This document shows, one piece after another, positions 1 to 10,820 of a DNA stretch of 64,000 bases. Made by a program: the position numbers and the translations under genes. Every line of letters begins with the position of its first letter. The first letter of the stretch is position 1. The stretch is from Giesbergeria sp. Lineage in GTDB: Bacteria; Pseudomonadota; Gammaproteobacteria; Burkholderiales; Burkholderiaceae_C. Location: contig JAGNYI010000015.1 of the NCBI GenBank assembly GCA_017985015.1, forward strand, positions 1-64,000. Reading direction: 5' to 3'. The notes beneath the pieces are model-generated. The model ran no database searches. It saw only the letters and a list, made by a program, of their open reading frames with translations, and was not told the origin of the DNA.

Positions 1-161
1 AAGGCGCGACCGAGCACAAGGGCAGCTGGTGGACCGACTGGTCTGGCTGGCTCTCTGCCCACGCGGGCAAACAGGTGGCTGCGCCCAAGCGCTATGGCAA
101 GGGCGCCAAGTTCAAGGCCATCGAGCCGGCGCCCGGTCGCTACGTCAAGCAGAAAGCCTGA
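1..161 (+). CDS. phaC: Class I PHA synthase, C-terminal end (5' partial)
   Basis: Only the last 52 codons of a gene entering from the left are present; the reading frame begins at base 3 and ends with TGA at 159-161. The tail reads GSWWTDWSGWL, then a basic linker and PAPGRYVK near the end. Family knowledge: this tryptophan-rich stretch and a terminal APGRYVK signature close class I poly(3-hydroxyalkanoate) synthases, which polymerise (R)-3-hydroxyacyl-CoA on the granule surface. The catalytic Cys-Asp-His residues lie outside the window. The next genes, phaA and phaB, supply the monomer, so this is the distal part of the classical phaC of a phaCAB operon. Confidence rests on the tail motif together with the gene order. 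Confidence 0.88.
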   Translation, partial: GATEHKGSWWTDWSGWLSAHAGKQVAAPKRYGKGAKFKAIEPAPGRYVKQKA

Positions 162-170
162 AGCGCAATG

Positions 171-370
171 ACAACCCCCTGTGGCGCTTTGCGCCTCCGT
201 ACAGCCGCCACAGGCGACAGGCCTTCGGGGATATGTCCAAGCCTGCGCAGGCAGGCTCGGAGCCGCACCCCTCAGCCCTTCTCTCGGCTTTGCCGGGAAG
301 GGGGACGCCACCAGCGCGGCGGGGCGGCGCGGCCGGCACAGGCCCTTGCGCCGTGGCCGCTGGCCTGCGC
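171..370 (+). repeat. GC-rich dispersed repeat, copy 1
   Basis: The phaC-phaA gap holds a GC-rich module that opens with ACAACCCCCTG and closes with GGCCCTTGCGCCGTGGCCGC. A diverged copy in the opposite orientation lies at 8457-8660. The two share both ends and an internal CCCTTCTCTCG...GGGAAGGG segment, but differ in the middle. No gene with its own ribosome binding site was found in it. It probably lengthens the operon's spacer rather than encoding protein. Confidence 0.6.
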
Positions 371-456
371 CGCGCCAGGTGGATGCGTCGATGCAAGACG
401 TAGCGCAATGGACCTCTGAATACCTTTTGAACAGCATTTCAACCCAAGGAAAAACC

Positions 457-1635
457 ATGGAAGACATCGTCATCGTTTCCGCCGCCCGCACCGCCGTGGG
501 CAAGTTCGGCGGCTCGCTCGCCAAAGTCCCTGCCACCGAGCTGGGCAGCATCGTCATCAAGGAAGCCATTGCCCGCGCCGGCGTCGGCCTGGACCAGATC
601 GGCGAAGTCATCATGGGCCAGGTGCTCGCTGCCGGTGTCGGTCAGAACCCGGCGCGCCAGGCGCTGATGAAGGCGGGCGTGGCCAAGGAAACCCCCGGCC
701 TGACCATCAACGCCGTTTGCGGCTCCGGCCTCAAGGCCGTGATGCTGGCGGCCCAGGCCATTGCCACCGGCGACAGCGAGATTGTGGTGGCCGGCGGCCA
801 GGAAAACATGAGCCTCTCGCCCCATGTGCTCAACGGCTCGCGCGACGGCCAGCGCATGGGCGACTGGAAGATGGTAGACAGCATGATCGTGGACGGCCTG
901 TGGGACGTGTACAACCAGGTCCATATGGGCATCACCGCAGAAAATGTTGCCAAGCAATACGGCATCACGCGCGAGATGCAGGACGCGCTGGCGCTCGCCA
1001 GCCAGCAAAAGGCCGCTGCGGCGCAGGATGCCGGCCGCTTTGCCGATGAAATCGTCGGCGTGAGCATTCCTCAGCGCAAGGGCGATCCGGTGGTCTTCAA
1101 CGCCGACGAATACCTCAACCGCAAGACCAATGCCGAAGCCCTGTCGGGTCTGCGCCCGGCGTTCGACAAGGCCGGCAGCGTCACGGCTGGCAACGCGTCG
1201 GGCCTGAACGACGGTGCCGCCGCCGTGGTGGTGATGAGCGCCAAGAAGGCGGCTGCGCTCGGCCTCAAGCCCTTGGCGCGCATTGCCGCCTACGGCACCA
1301 GCGGGCTCGACCCGTCCATCATGGGCATGGGTCCGGTGTCGGCGACGCGCAAGGCCTTGCAGCGTGCCGGCTGGAGCACGGCAGATATCGATCTGTTCGA
1401 GCTGAACGAAGCCTTCGGCGCCCAGGCTTGCGCCGTGAACAAGGAACTCGCCATTGACCCCGCCAAGGTCAACGTCAATGGCGGAGCGATCGCCATTGGC
1501 CACCCGATTGGCGCGTCCGGCTGCCGCATTCTCGTCACCCTGTTGCACGAAATGCAGCGCCGCGATGCCAAGAAGGGCCTGGCGGCGCTGTGCATTGGTG
1601 GTGGTATGGGCGTTGCGCTGGCACTGGAGCGCTGA
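457..1635 (+). CDS. phaA: Acetyl-CoA acetyltransferase (beta-ketothiolase)
   Basis: Condenses two acetyl-CoA to acetoacetyl-CoA, the first committed step of PHB synthesis, in the cytoplasm. The 392-residue product has the usual thiolase length. The acyl-accepting cysteine lies in NAVCGSG (Cys88), the catalytic histidine in GHPIGASG (about His349), and the proton-shuttling cysteine in CIGGGMG (about Cys379). ATG at 457 is chosen because it follows AAGGA and gives the canonical [12 protein letters not shown] start; the open frame extends upstream through the repeat without family similarity. It lies between phaC and phaB on the same strand, 295 bp after phaC and 134 bp before phaB. A general degradative thiolase is a weaker alternative given this context. 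Confidence 0.95.
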   Translation: MEDIVIVSAARTAVGKFGGSLAKVPATELGSIVIKEAIARAGVGLDQIGEVIMGQVLAAGVGQNPARQALMKAGVAKETPGLTINAVCGSGLKAVMLAAQAIATGDSEIVVAGGQENMSLSPHVLNGSRDGQRMGDWKMVDSMIVDGLWDVYNQVHMGITAENVAKQYGITREMQDALALASQQKAAAAQDAGRFADEIVGVSIPQRKGDPVVFNADEYLNRKTNAEALSGLRPAFDKAGSVTAGNASGLNDGAAAVVVMSAKKAAALGLKPLARIAAYGTSGLDPSIMGMGPVSATRKALQRAGWSTADIDLFELNEAFGAQACAVNKELAIDPAKVNVNGGAIAIGHPIGASGCRILVTLLHEMQRRDAKKGLAALCIGGGMGVALALER

Positions 1636-1769
1636 GCGAACCCGAACGGCGGCAGGTCCTGAAACAAAAAAGCGTGCGCCTTGGTGTTTACCTGCAGAGC
1701 AAAGGCGCAGATCGCCACTAGAGTGGATACAGGCGTACCCGTCAGATATTTACCAAGAGGAGATGAAAT

Positions 1770-2507
1770 ATGAGTCAGAAAGTAGCGTACGTCACGGGCG
1801 GAATGGGCGGTATTGGTACTGCTATCTGCCAGCGGCTGCACAAAGAGGGTTTCAAAGTGATTGCCGGTTGCGGCCCCACGCGCGACCACGCCAAGTGGCT
1901 GGGTGAGCAAACCGAGCAGGGTTACACCTTCTACGCCTCGGTGGGCAACGTGGGCGATTGGGATTCCACGGTCGAGGCGTTTGCCAAAACCAAGGCCGAG
2001 CACGGCAGCATCGATGTGCTGGTGAACAACGCCGGCATCACGCGCGACCGCATGTTCATCAAAATGTCGCGCGAAGACTGGGACGCGGTGATTGAAACCA
2101 ACCTCAACAGCATGTTCAACGTCACCAAGCAAGTGGTGGCCGACATGGTGGAAAAGGGTTGGGGCCGCATCGTCAACATCAGCAGCGTGAACGGCGAGAA
2201 GGGCCAAGCCGGGCAAACCAATTATTCGGCGGCCAAGGCCGGTATGCACGGTTTTTCCATGGCGCTGGCGCAAGAGATGGCCACCAAGGGCGTGACGGTG
2301 AACACGGTGAGCCCCGGCTACATCGGCACCGACATGGTCAAAGCCATTCGCCCCGATGTGCTGGAGAAAATCGTCGCCACCGTCCCGGTCAAGCGCCTGG
2401 GCGAGCCGAGCGAGATCGCCTCCATCATTGCCTGGCTGGCCTCGGAAGAGGGCGGCTACGCGACGGGCGCTGACTTCTCGGTCAACGGCGGCTTGCACAT
2501 GGGCTGA
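1770..2507 (+). CDS. phaB: Acetoacetyl-CoA reductase
   Basis: NADPH-dependent short-chain dehydrogenase that reduces acetoacetyl-CoA to (R)-3-hydroxybutyryl-CoA for PHA synthase. The 245-residue protein shows the glycine-rich cofactor loop GGMGGIG at 10-16, NNAG at 86-89, the catalytic serine in NISSVNG, and YSAAK with Tyr152 and Lys156, followed by the SPGYIGTDM loop typical of PhaB. The start is preceded by AAGAGGAG with good spacing. It closes the phaCAB operon and is followed after 17 bp by a strong hairpin terminator. The fatty-acid enzyme FabG is the nearest paralogue, but gene order and the N-terminal CGPTRDH segment favour PhaB. Confidence 0.95.
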   Translation: MSQKVAYVTGGMGGIGTAICQRLHKEGFKVIAGCGPTRDHAKWLGEQTEQGYTFYASVGNVGDWDSTVEAFAKTKAEHGSIDVLVNNAGITRDRMFIKMSREDWDAVIETNLNSMFNVTKQVVADMVEKGWGRIVNISSVNGEKGQAGQTNYSAAKAGMHGFSMALAQEMATKGVTVNTVSPGYIGTDMVKAIRPDVLEKIVATVPVKRLGEPSEIASIIAWLASEEGGYATGADFSVNGGLHMG

Positions 2508-2524
2508 CAGCGCTGCGTGCCCAT

Positions 2525-2552
2525 AAAAAAACCCCGCGAAGCGGGGTTTTTT
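2525..2552 (+). terminator. Bidirectional intrinsic terminator of phaCAB
   Basis: A perfect hairpin (ACCCCGC, loop GAA, GCGGGGT) is flanked by A7 on the left and T6 on the right, so it can end transcripts from both sides. It lies 17 bp after the phaB stop and 50 bp beyond the end of the small minus-strand ORF, serving both. Confidence 0.9.
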
Positions 2553-2601
2553 GTGCCTGAACGAAGGGTCAGGCAGGCTGCAGAACCTGCAGCAAAGCGG
2601 A

Positions 2602-2682
2602 TCAGAAGCGTGCGGGGGCGCGTTTGCGATCGCGTTCGTCTTCGGGCCAGCAAGAAAGTACAGTGGGGTTGGTGGTGTTCAT
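2602..2682 (-). CDS. Candidate 26-residue protein of unknown function
   Basis: A very short frame starts with ATG nine bases after a clean CAGGAG ribosome binding site and ends with TGA shortly before the shared terminator. The peptide begins MNTTNPTVLSC and ends DERDRKRAPARF: a polar start, one Cys-Trp-Pro, then a charged basic tail. There is no signal peptide or membrane segment. It lies in the 394-bp gap between phaB and the ABC-F gene, which otherwise holds only the terminator and a possible degenerate palindromic repeat near 2790-2835. I do not recognise it; it could be a small regulatory protein or a leader. The support is the ribosome binding site and the terminator placement, not homology. 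Confidence 0.4.
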   Translation of the reverse strand: MNTTNPTVLSCWPEDERDRKRAPARF

Positions 2683-2901
2683 GGCGGTTAACTCCTGAGA
2701 TGGACCTACAACGCCCCCGCTTGCCACCCCGTTGACACCCAGCTAGCAAAAAAATGCAACCGGGCAAAACTCCGGAAAAACCCTGCATTTGAGCTATCTA
2801 ATGCATAGCTTGCTTGGCTTATGCAGCAAGCGGTAACCGCCTGAATGCACCAAAGCCATGAAATCTCATGCAAGCGCAGGGGTGCCCTAGCGCTTCCAGG
2901 T

Positions 2902-4941
<2,040 letters not shown>

Positions 4942-5094
4942 GAAATAGGAAACCTTGGGGCGATTATCCCGCGTGCGTCCGGCAAGGCCGAATCAGCGGG
5001 TTTGTGCCCTGTAGAAAACAGCGCGCCACCTTGGTCAGCGCTCTGGTTTGGCGCTGAGGATGGTGCTGGGCTGCGAGAAACGGGCTGGGTGCAG

Positions 5095-6021
5095 CTAACG
5101 CACGCCTGCGCCGCCGCGCAGCGCGGCCTGGGTGATGAGCAGTACCTGATCGGCGCCCGCGCTGGTGTCCAGCCAGTACACCGGCAGCTCGGGAAAGGCG
5201 GCTTCGAAGTGCGCGCGCTCGTTGCCGATTTCCAGCAGCAGGACGCCGTCTTCGCTGAGTTTGTCGGGCAGTTCGCGCAGCAGCCGGCGAATGAAATCCA
5301 TGCCGTCGTCGCCGCCCGCCAGTGCCAGCGTGGGCTCGGCACGGTATTCGGCTGGCAGTGCCCGCATGCTTTCGGCGCTCACGTAGGGCGGGTTGCACAG
5401 GACCAGATCCCAGGGGCCGGGCACGGCGGCCAAGCCATCAGAATGCAGCAGTGCGATGCGTTCCTGCAGGCCGTGCTTGTCGACGTTGATGCGGGCGACG
5501 GCCAGGGCGTCGGGGGAAATATCAGCGCCGGTTACCTGCACGTCCGGCCAAGCCATGGCGGCGAGCACGGCCAGGCTGCCGTTGCCGGTGCACAGGTCGA
5601 GCACGGCGTGGGTGGTGTCGCTGAGGAACGCGTCGACGCTGCCGTCCGCAATCAGCTCGGCAATCAGGCTGCGCGGAACGATGCTGCGCTCGTCCACATA
5701 GAACGGCACGCCCTGCAGCCAGGCTTCCTGCGTGAGGTAGGCCGCAGGCTTGCGTGTCGCGATGCGTTTTTCAAAAAGAATAGCTGCTTGCGCAAGCTCC
5801 GCCTGCGTTACAGGCCGATTTTGCTTGGAATCCGGCGTATCGCCGAGGGATGTATCCAATGGCAGCCCCAAGCGCCAGAGCGCCAGCCAGGCGGCTTCGT
5901 CGTGGGCGTTGGTGGTGCCGTGGCCAAAGGAGACGCCGGCTGCACTCAGCAAGGCAGCGCCCGAATCCACCAATGCGCCGAGTGTGGCGCCCGCCAGGGG
6001 CGGCAAAGCGGCGGTGCTCAT
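5095..6021 (-). CDS. prmB: 50S ribosomal protein L3 glutamine N5-methyltransferase
   Basis: Methylates a glutamine of ribosomal protein L3 using S-adenosylmethionine. The 308-residue product (E. coli PrmB is about 310) has the SAM-binding motif [12 protein letters not shown] at 141-152 and the glutamine-binding NPPYV at 210-214, followed by SAESM. The helical N-terminus and [10 protein letters not shown] distinguish it from the release-factor enzyme PrmC. Its ATG overlaps the dapE stop (ATGA), so it is translationally coupled as the last gene of the dapC-dapD-pilU-dapE-prmB cluster. Residues around 67-84 ([20 protein letters not shown]) are encoded by a palindromic repeat, a likely tolerated insertion in the N-terminal helical region. 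Confidence 0.9.
   Translation of the reverse strand: MSTAALPPLAGATLGALVDSGAALLSAAGVSFGHGTTNAHDEAAWLALWRLGLPLDTSLGDTPDSKQNRPVTQAELAQAAILFEKRIATRKPAAYLTQEAWLQGVPFYVDERSIVPRSLIAELIADGSVDAFLSDTTHAVLDLCTGNGSLAVLAAMAWPDVQVTGADISPDALAVARINVDKHGLQERIALLHSDGLAAVPGPWDLVLCNPPYVSAESMRALPAEYRAEPTLALAGGDDGMDFIRRLLRELPDKLSEDGVLLLEIGNERAHFEAAFPELPVYWLDTSAGADQVLLITQAALRGGAGVR
5771..5825 (+). repeat. Palindromic repeat within prmB
   Basis: Read on the plus strand: AAAAAGAATAGCTGCTTGCGC, a short GC-rich centre, TGCGTTACAGGCCGATTTTG. The first half matches the dapE copy at 6981 nearly base for base (AATAGCTGCTTGCGC). It is translated in frame on the minus strand within the PrmB N-terminal region. Confidence 0.55.
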
Positions 6022-7223
6022 TGTTGGGCGGCCGCCAGAGTGTTTAAGTGCTCCAGCGTGCGGCGGTAGATGTTTTTTAGTGGCTCGATGTCGGACAGCG
6101 CGATGTGCTCGTCAATCTTGTGGATGCTGGCGTTGGGTGGGCCGCACTCGATGACCTGCGGGCACAGGGTGGCGATAAAGCGGCCATCGCTGGTGCCACC
6201 GGTCGTAGAGAGTTCGGTGACCAGACCCGTTTCGTCGGCAATCGCCCGCTGCACTGCGTCCACAAGCTCGCCCGGCGTGGTCAGAAAGGGCTGGCCGCCC
6301 AAGGTCCACTGCAATTCGTATTCCAGTTCCTGGCGATCCAGAACGGTATGCACGCGTTTTTTAAGGCTCTCGGCGCTCGATTCGGTGCAAAAACGGAAGT
6401 TGAAGTCCACCACGACATCGCCGGGAATCACGTTGCTTGCGCCGGTGCCGCCGTGGATGTTGCTCATCTGCCAACTGGTTGGTGGAAAAAAGGCATTGCC
6501 TTCGTCCCAGCGCGTGGCGGCCAGTTCGGCCAGCGCGGGCACCGCCTGGTGGATCGGGTTGCGCGCCAGGTGGGGGTAGGCAATGTGGCCCTGAATGCCA
6601 CGCACCACCAGCCTGCCGCTGAGCGTGCCGCGGCGGCCGTTCTTGATCATGTCGCCGGTGCGCGCGACCGAGGTGGGCTCGCCGACGATGCACCAGTCGA
6701 TCCGCTCACCGCGCGCGCGCAGCTGTTCAACCACCACCTTGGTGCCATCGACCGACGGGCCTTCTTCGTCGCTGGTGAGGAGCAAGGCGATGTCGAACAG
6801 TGGCTCGGGGGTGGCGGCCAGGAATTCTTCCACGGCCACCACGAAGGCGGCAATCGAGGTCTTCATGTCGCTCGCGCCGCGGCCATACAGCTTGCCAGCC
6901 CGCTGCGTGGGCACGAAGGGCTTGCTGGTCCATTCGTTCAACGGACCGGTGGGGACGACATCGGTGTGGCCAGCGAACACTATTGTTTTAATAGCTGCTT
7001 GCGCCCGACCCATAAGCGCTGAGGGCCTTTTTGTCCATAAATTCTGCACACGGAAGCTCGCCGGCCCGCTGTCCATGGGCTCGCTGTGGAAACCCAGGGG
7101 CGACAGGCGCTCGGCCAGCAGGCTCAGGCAGCCGGCGTCGTCGGGGGTGACGGAAGGGCGCGCAATGAGTTGTTCGGCCAGCTGGAGTGTGCGGGAAGCG
7201 GCAGAAGGGGTGAGCGGGTTCAA
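6018..7223 (-). CDS. dapE: Succinyl-diaminopimelate desuccinylase
   Basis: Zinc aminohydrolase of the succinylase branch of lysine/meso-diaminopimelate synthesis. It shows the metal-binding GHTDVVP (His86, Asp88), [20 protein letters not shown] with the catalytic glutamate, IVGEPT, and a C-terminal [11 protein letters not shown] with a later [12 protein letters not shown]. It has 401 residues against about 375 in E. coli. The extra length includes [16 protein letters not shown] just before the first zinc ligand, exactly where a palindromic repeat lies in the DNA. The ATG overlaps the pilU stop and the TGA overlaps the prmB start (ATGA in both cases). Together with dapC and dapD it gives three steps of one pathway in a single cluster. 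Confidence 0.95.
   Translation of the reverse strand: MNPLTPSAASRTLQLAEQLIARPSVTPDDAGCLSLLAERLSPLGFHSEPMDSGPASFRVQNLWTKRPSALMGRAQAAIKTIVFAGHTDVVPTGPLNEWTSKPFVPTQRAGKLYGRGASDMKTSIAAFVVAVEEFLAATPEPLFDIALLLTSDEEGPSVDGTKVVVEQLRARGERIDWCIVGEPTSVARTGDMIKNGRRGTLSGRLVVRGIQGHIAYPHLARNPIHQAVPALAELAATRWDEGNAFFPPTSWQMSNIHGGTGASNVIPGDVVVDFNFRFCTESSAESLKKRVHTVLDRQELEYELQWTLGGQPFLTTPGELVDAVQRAIADETGLVTELSTTGGTSDGRFIATLCPQVIECGPPNASIHKIDEHIALSDIEPLKNIYRRTLEHLNTLAAAQQ
6981..7033 (+). repeat. Palindromic repeat inserted in dapE
   Basis: One of the clearest copies: TATTGTTTTAATAGCTGCTT, GCGCCCGACCC, ATAAGCGCTGAGGGCCTTTTT. Half sites AGCTGCTTGCGC and ATAAGCGCT frame the centre. On the minus strand it is read through without stop or frameshift, adding roughly 16 residues ([16 protein letters not shown]) between NLWTK and VFAGHTD of DapE, where homologues I recall run almost directly from one to the other. 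Confidence 0.65.
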
Positions 7224-8389
7224 TCGCCGCCTCTCACGTCGAGCACGATTTCCGTGAATGAGGGTTCTTCATCCTGCGCCTGCGCTTCTCGGGCTTGCTG
7301 CGTGGCCTGAGCGGCTTTGCCTGCAATGGAAAAGTCGTTTTGCAGCCGCCACATCAGGTTGGTGGGCGAATCCGCGTACGCCAGGCCCTCTTTGCGATCA
7401 ATGCGGTTTTGCAGGATCAGCCGGGCCAGGTCTTCCTCGAAGGTTTGCGAGCCTTCGGCCATGGATTTTTCCATGGCTTCCTTGACGCCGGAAAAATCGC
7501 CGCTCTCGATGAGTTCCGCTACCAGCTTGGTGTTGAGCATGACCTCGACAGCCGGCACCCGCTCGCCGGCGGTGGTGCGCACCAGGCGCTGCGAAACGAT
7601 GGACCGAAGGGCTGAGGCGAGGTCCCCCAGCATGGTTTCGCGAACTTCCACCGGATAGAAACTCAGGATGCGGTTGAGCGCCTGGTAGCTGTTGTTGGCG
7701 TGCAGCGTGGCCAGACACAAGTGGCCCGACTGGGCGTACGCAATCGCGGCCGACATGGTTTCGCGGTCGCGGATTTCGCCGATGAGAATCACGTCCGGCG
7801 CCTGGCGCAGCGCATTTTTCAGCGCGACTTGGAGCGACTGGGTGTCCGAGCCCACTTCACGCTGGTTGATGATGGATTTTTTGTTCTTGAACTGGTATTC
7901 CACCGGATCTTCGATGGTCAGGATGTGGCCGGTTTGCAGGTTGTTGCGCCGATCGATCATGGCGGCCAGCGTAGTGCTCTTGCCCGACCCCGTGGCACCG
8001 ACGAGCAGCACCAGGCCGCGCTTTTCAAGAATCAGGTCGCCCAGGATGGAGGGCAGATTCAGGCTGTCGAGTTCTGGCACCTGCTGGCTGATGAAGCGGA
8101 TGACCACCGCATAGCTGCCGCGCTGGCGCATGCCGCTGACGCGAAAGCGTCCCACGCCCGAGAGCGGCACGCCCATATTGAGCTCACCGGTTTCCTCCAG
8201 CTCCTCGATCCGATCGGGCGGCACAACCTCGGAGAGCAGATTGCGCGGCGCCTCGGGCGGCAGGATCTGGTTGTTGATGGGCACGCATTCGCCGTTGATC
8301 TTGATCAGCGCCGGTGCGTTGGCCGACAGATAGACGTCCGAGGCCTTTTTTTCGGCCATCAGACGCAGGATGCGTTCCATCGTGCTCAT
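7220..8389 (-). CDS. pilU: Type IV pilus retraction ATPase
   Basis: Cytoplasmic hexameric secretion-type ATPase that powers retraction of type IV pili with PilT. The 389-residue protein has the [17 protein letters not shown] start of the PilT/PilU group, Walker [10 protein letters not shown] at 131-139, the Asp box [10 protein letters not shown], Walker [10 protein letters not shown] and the His box ATLHANNS. The C-terminal extension past the catalytic core and the FEEDLARLI segment fit PilU rather than PilT. ATG follows AGGAGA at good spacing. Its stop overlaps the dapE start, so a motility gene is coupled to lysine-synthesis genes. No pilT is adjacent in the window. Confidence 0.9.
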   Translation of the reverse strand: MSTMERILRLMAEKKASDVYLSANAPALIKINGECVPINNQILPPEAPRNLLSEVVPPDRIEELEETGELNMGVPLSGVGRFRVSGMRQRGSYAVVIRFISQQVPELDSLNLPSILGDLILEKRGLVLLVGATGSGKSTTLAAMIDRRNNLQTGHILTIEDPVEYQFKNKKSIINQREVGSDTQSLQVALKNALRQAPDVILIGEIRDRETMSAAIAYAQSGHLCLATLHANNSYQALNRILSFYPVEVRETMLGDLASALRSIVSQRLVRTTAGERVPAVEVMLNTKLVAELIESGDFSGVKEAMEKSMAEGSQTFEEDLARLILQNRIDRKEGLAYADSPTNLMWRLQNDFSIAGKAAQATQQAREAQAQDEEPSFTEIVLDVRGGD

Positions 8390-8456
8390 GCGTGTCTCCT
8401 AAATTTAGAGCGCAGGGATTCAGACCTCTTCCCCTGCGTTCGAAGTGGGCAAACGA

Positions 8457-8660
8457 CCAGCCAGCGGCCGCCGTGCAAGGGCCTGGGCCGGCCGCACCGC
8501 CCCGCAGCACCGGCGGCCAGCCCCCTGCCTGAGCCAGGGGGCGTTTGGTCCGTCCATGCCCGCGCAGGCGGGCATGGAGCCGCGGCCCTCACTCCGCCCT
8601 TCCCGCAGCGCGCAGCGCTGCGAGAGAAGGGGGAAGCGGCGCAGCCGCGCAGGGGGTTGT
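8457..8660 (-). repeat. GC-rich dispersed repeat, copy 2
   Basis: Inverted, diverged copy of the element at 171-370, filling most of the 277-bp gap between dapD and pilU. On the minus strand it begins ACAACCCCCTGCGCGGC and ends GGCCCTTGCACGGCGGCCGC. It contains internal hairpins such as CATGCCCGC...GCGGGCATG and CCCCCTG...CAGGGGG, which could pause or end transcription inside the dap cluster. No coding capacity is evident. Confidence 0.6.
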
Positions 8661-8666
8661 GCTCCA

Positions 8667-9491
8667 TTAGTCGCGCAGCAAGTCGTTCAGGCTGGTCTTG
8701 GCGCGCGTTTGCGCATCCACCCGCTTGACGATGATGGCCGCATACAGGTTGTAGCGCCCGCCGTCCTTGGGCAAGCTGCCGCTGATCACCACCGAGCCCG
8801 CCGGAATGCGGCCATAGCTCACTTCGCCCGTGGCTCGGTCGTAGATGGGGGTGCTCTGGCCCAAATACACGCCCATGCTGATCACGGAGTTTTCTTCGAC
8901 GATCACGCCCTCCACCACTTCGGAGCGCGCGCCGATGAAGCAGTTGTCTTCAATGATGGTGGGGTTGGCCTGAAGCGGCTCCAGCACGCCGCCCAGGCCC
9001 ACGCCCCCCGACAAGTGCACGTTTTTGCCCACCTGTGCGCACGAGCCCACGCAGGCCCAGGTGTCGACCATGGTGCCCTCGTCGACATAAGCGCCAATGT
9101 TCACGTAAGACGGCATCAGAATGGCGCCCTTGGCAATAAAGCTGCCGCGCCGCGCCACGGCCGGCGGCACCACGCGCACCCCCGTGGCCGCCATGTCGGC
9201 AGGCGAGAGGTGCGAAAACTTGGTGGGCACCTTGTCAAAAAACGCGAGGTCACCGGCCCGCATGATCTCGTTGTCCTTGAGGCGGAACGACAGCAGCACC
9301 GCCTTCTTGATCCACTGGTGCACCGTCCACTGGCCGACGGCCTGGCGGGTGGCCACGCGCAGCTTGCCGATATTGAGTTCGGAGATCACGTGCTCGACGG
9401 CGTCCAGCACCTCTTTGGGCGCGCTGGCGGGCGAGAGGCTGGCGCGGTTGTCCCACGCGGTGTCGATAAGGCTCTGGAGTTGCTGCGTCAT
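8667..9491 (-). CDS. dapD: 2,3,4,5-tetrahydropyridine-2,6-dicarboxylate N-succinyltransferase
   Basis: Transfers succinate from succinyl-CoA to tetrahydrodipicolinate in the lysine/diaminopimelate pathway. At 274 residues it has exactly the E. coli DapD length. The C-terminal two thirds are a left-handed beta helix built from hexapeptide repeats ([41 protein letters not shown]), ending [11 protein letters not shown] at 9491 is chosen because it gives [10 protein letters not shown] and overlaps the dapC stop (ATGA); the open frame runs much further upstream only as a shadow of dapC. It is translationally coupled to dapC and separated from pilU by the GC-rich repeat. Confidence 0.95.
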   Translation of the reverse strand: MTQQLQSLIDTAWDNRASLSPASAPKEVLDAVEHVISELNIGKLRVATRQAVGQWTVHQWIKKAVLLSFRLKDNEIMRAGDLAFFDKVPTKFSHLSPADMAATGVRVVPPAVARRGSFIAKGAILMPSYVNIGAYVDEGTMVDTWACVGSCAQVGKNVHLSGGVGLGGVLEPLQANPTIIEDNCFIGARSEVVEGVIVEENSVISMGVYLGQSTPIYDRATGEVSYGRIPAGSVVISGSLPKDGGRYNLYAAIIVKRVDAQTRAKTSLNDLLRD

Positions 9492-10705
9492 GAGGTTGGT
9501 TTCGAGGAAAGCGATTGAATAAATTGCACGATGCGCTGGGCGGCTTCCACGCATTCGCTGGTTGGCGCCACCAGCGCCATGCGGATACGCTGTGCACCCG
9601 GATTGGCGCCCTGCGCTTCGCGTGCGAGATAGCTGCCAGGGAGGACTGTCACATTGTATTGAGCCTGCAGCTCGCGGGCGAATTGGGTGTCCGACAGGCC
9701 CAGTGCGTCGGGAAGCCGCGCCCACAGATAGAAGCCCGCGTCGGGCAAGGCCACATCCAGCACGGGCGCAAGCAGCGGCGTCACTGCCGCAAATTTTTCG
9801 CGGTACATCTGTCGGTTTGCCACCACATGCTCTTCGTCGCCCCAGGCGGCAATGCTTGCCGCCTGGACGGGCGGCGACATGGCCCCGCCGTGGTAAGTGC
9901 GGTAGAGCAAAAAGGCCTTGATCAACGCCGCATCGCCTGCCACAAAACCGCTGCGCAGGCCGGGCACGTTGCTGCGTTTGGACAGGCTGGTAAAGGCCAG
10001 GAGCCGGCAGAAGTCGCTGCGCCCCAACTGCGCCGCTGCTTCCAGGCCACCCAGAGGCGGATCGCCCTGAAAATAAATTTCGCTGTAGCACTCGTCAGAC
10101 GCAATCACGAAGCCATGGGCGTCCGAGAGGGCGAACAGTTTTTCCCATTCGGCCAGCGGCATCACGGCACCCGTGGGGTTTCCGGGTGAGCACACGTACA
10201 GGAGCTGGGTGCGCTGCCACACGTCGACAGGCACGCTGTCCCAGTCGACCGCGAAATTGCGTGCCGGGTCGCTGGGCGCATACCAGGGGGTGGCACCTGC
10301 GAGCAGGGCCGCGCCTTCATAGATCTGGTAGAACGGGTTGGGGCACACCACCACCGGTTCAGGGCGACTGGCATCGACCACTGTTTGGGCAATCGCAAAC
10401 AAGGCTTCGCGCGAGCCGTTGATGGGCAGCACCTGGGTCAACGGGTCCAACTGCACCCGGTAGCGCTTGGCGAGCCAGGCGGAAAAGGCCTCGCGCAGGC
10501 GGATCTCACCAGCGGTTGCGGGGTAACTCGACAGGCCTGTCAGATTACTGACAAGAATTTGTGTAATAAAGGGTGGGGTGGGGTGACGGGGTTCCCCCAT
10601 CCCCAAGCTGATGGGGCGCAGCTGTCCGGGCGGAATTACCCCAGAAAATAGTTGACGCAGCCGCTCAAATGGATACGGTTGCAGTCGTTGTAACAGGGGA
10701 TTCAT
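9488..10705 (-). CDS. dapC: N-succinyldiaminopimelate aminotransferase
   Basis: PLP-dependent class I/II aminotransferase making N-succinyl-diaminopimelate. In the 405-residue product the phosphate/ring contacts NPTG (176-179) and SDECYSEI (Asp204), and the Schiff-base lysine in SLSKRSN (Lys243), are all present, along with LRSGF. ATG at 10705 gives [16 protein letters not shown], the typical N-terminus; a TTG two codons earlier is the alternative. It is the first gene of the dapC-dapD-pilU-dapE-prmB cluster, and its stop overlaps the dapD start. It is divergent from the chemoreceptor, so both promoters must lie in about 115 bp. Confidence 0.92.
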   Translation of the reverse strand: MNPLLQRLQPYPFERLRQLFSGVIPPGQLRPISLGMGEPRHPTPPFITQILVSNLTGLSSYPATAGEIRLREAFSAWLAKRYRVQLDPLTQVLPINGSREALFAIAQTVVDASRPEPVVVCPNPFYQIYEGAALLAGATPWYAPSDPARNFAVDWDSVPVDVWQRTQLLYVCSPGNPTGAVMPLAEWEKLFALSDAHGFVIASDECYSEIYFQGDPPLGGLEAAAQLGRSDFCRLLAFTSLSKRSNVPGLRSGFVAGDAALIKAFLLYRTYHGGAMSPPVQAASIAAWGDEEHVVANRQMYREKFAAVTPLLAPVLDVALPDAGFYLWARLPDALGLSDTQFARELQAQYNVTVLPGSYLAREAQGANPGAQRIRMALVAPTSECVEAAQRIVQFIQSLSSKPTS

Positions 10706-10820
10706 GGGCAAGGATTATCAGTGAAGCTTCGATCCAGCGCGTTTTTGATCTGCCTTCCTTCCGTCTGGCCTCGACTTCCTGTCAGAGTGCTTGGCGCATT
10801 TTTTCAATAGGAGGGCTTGT

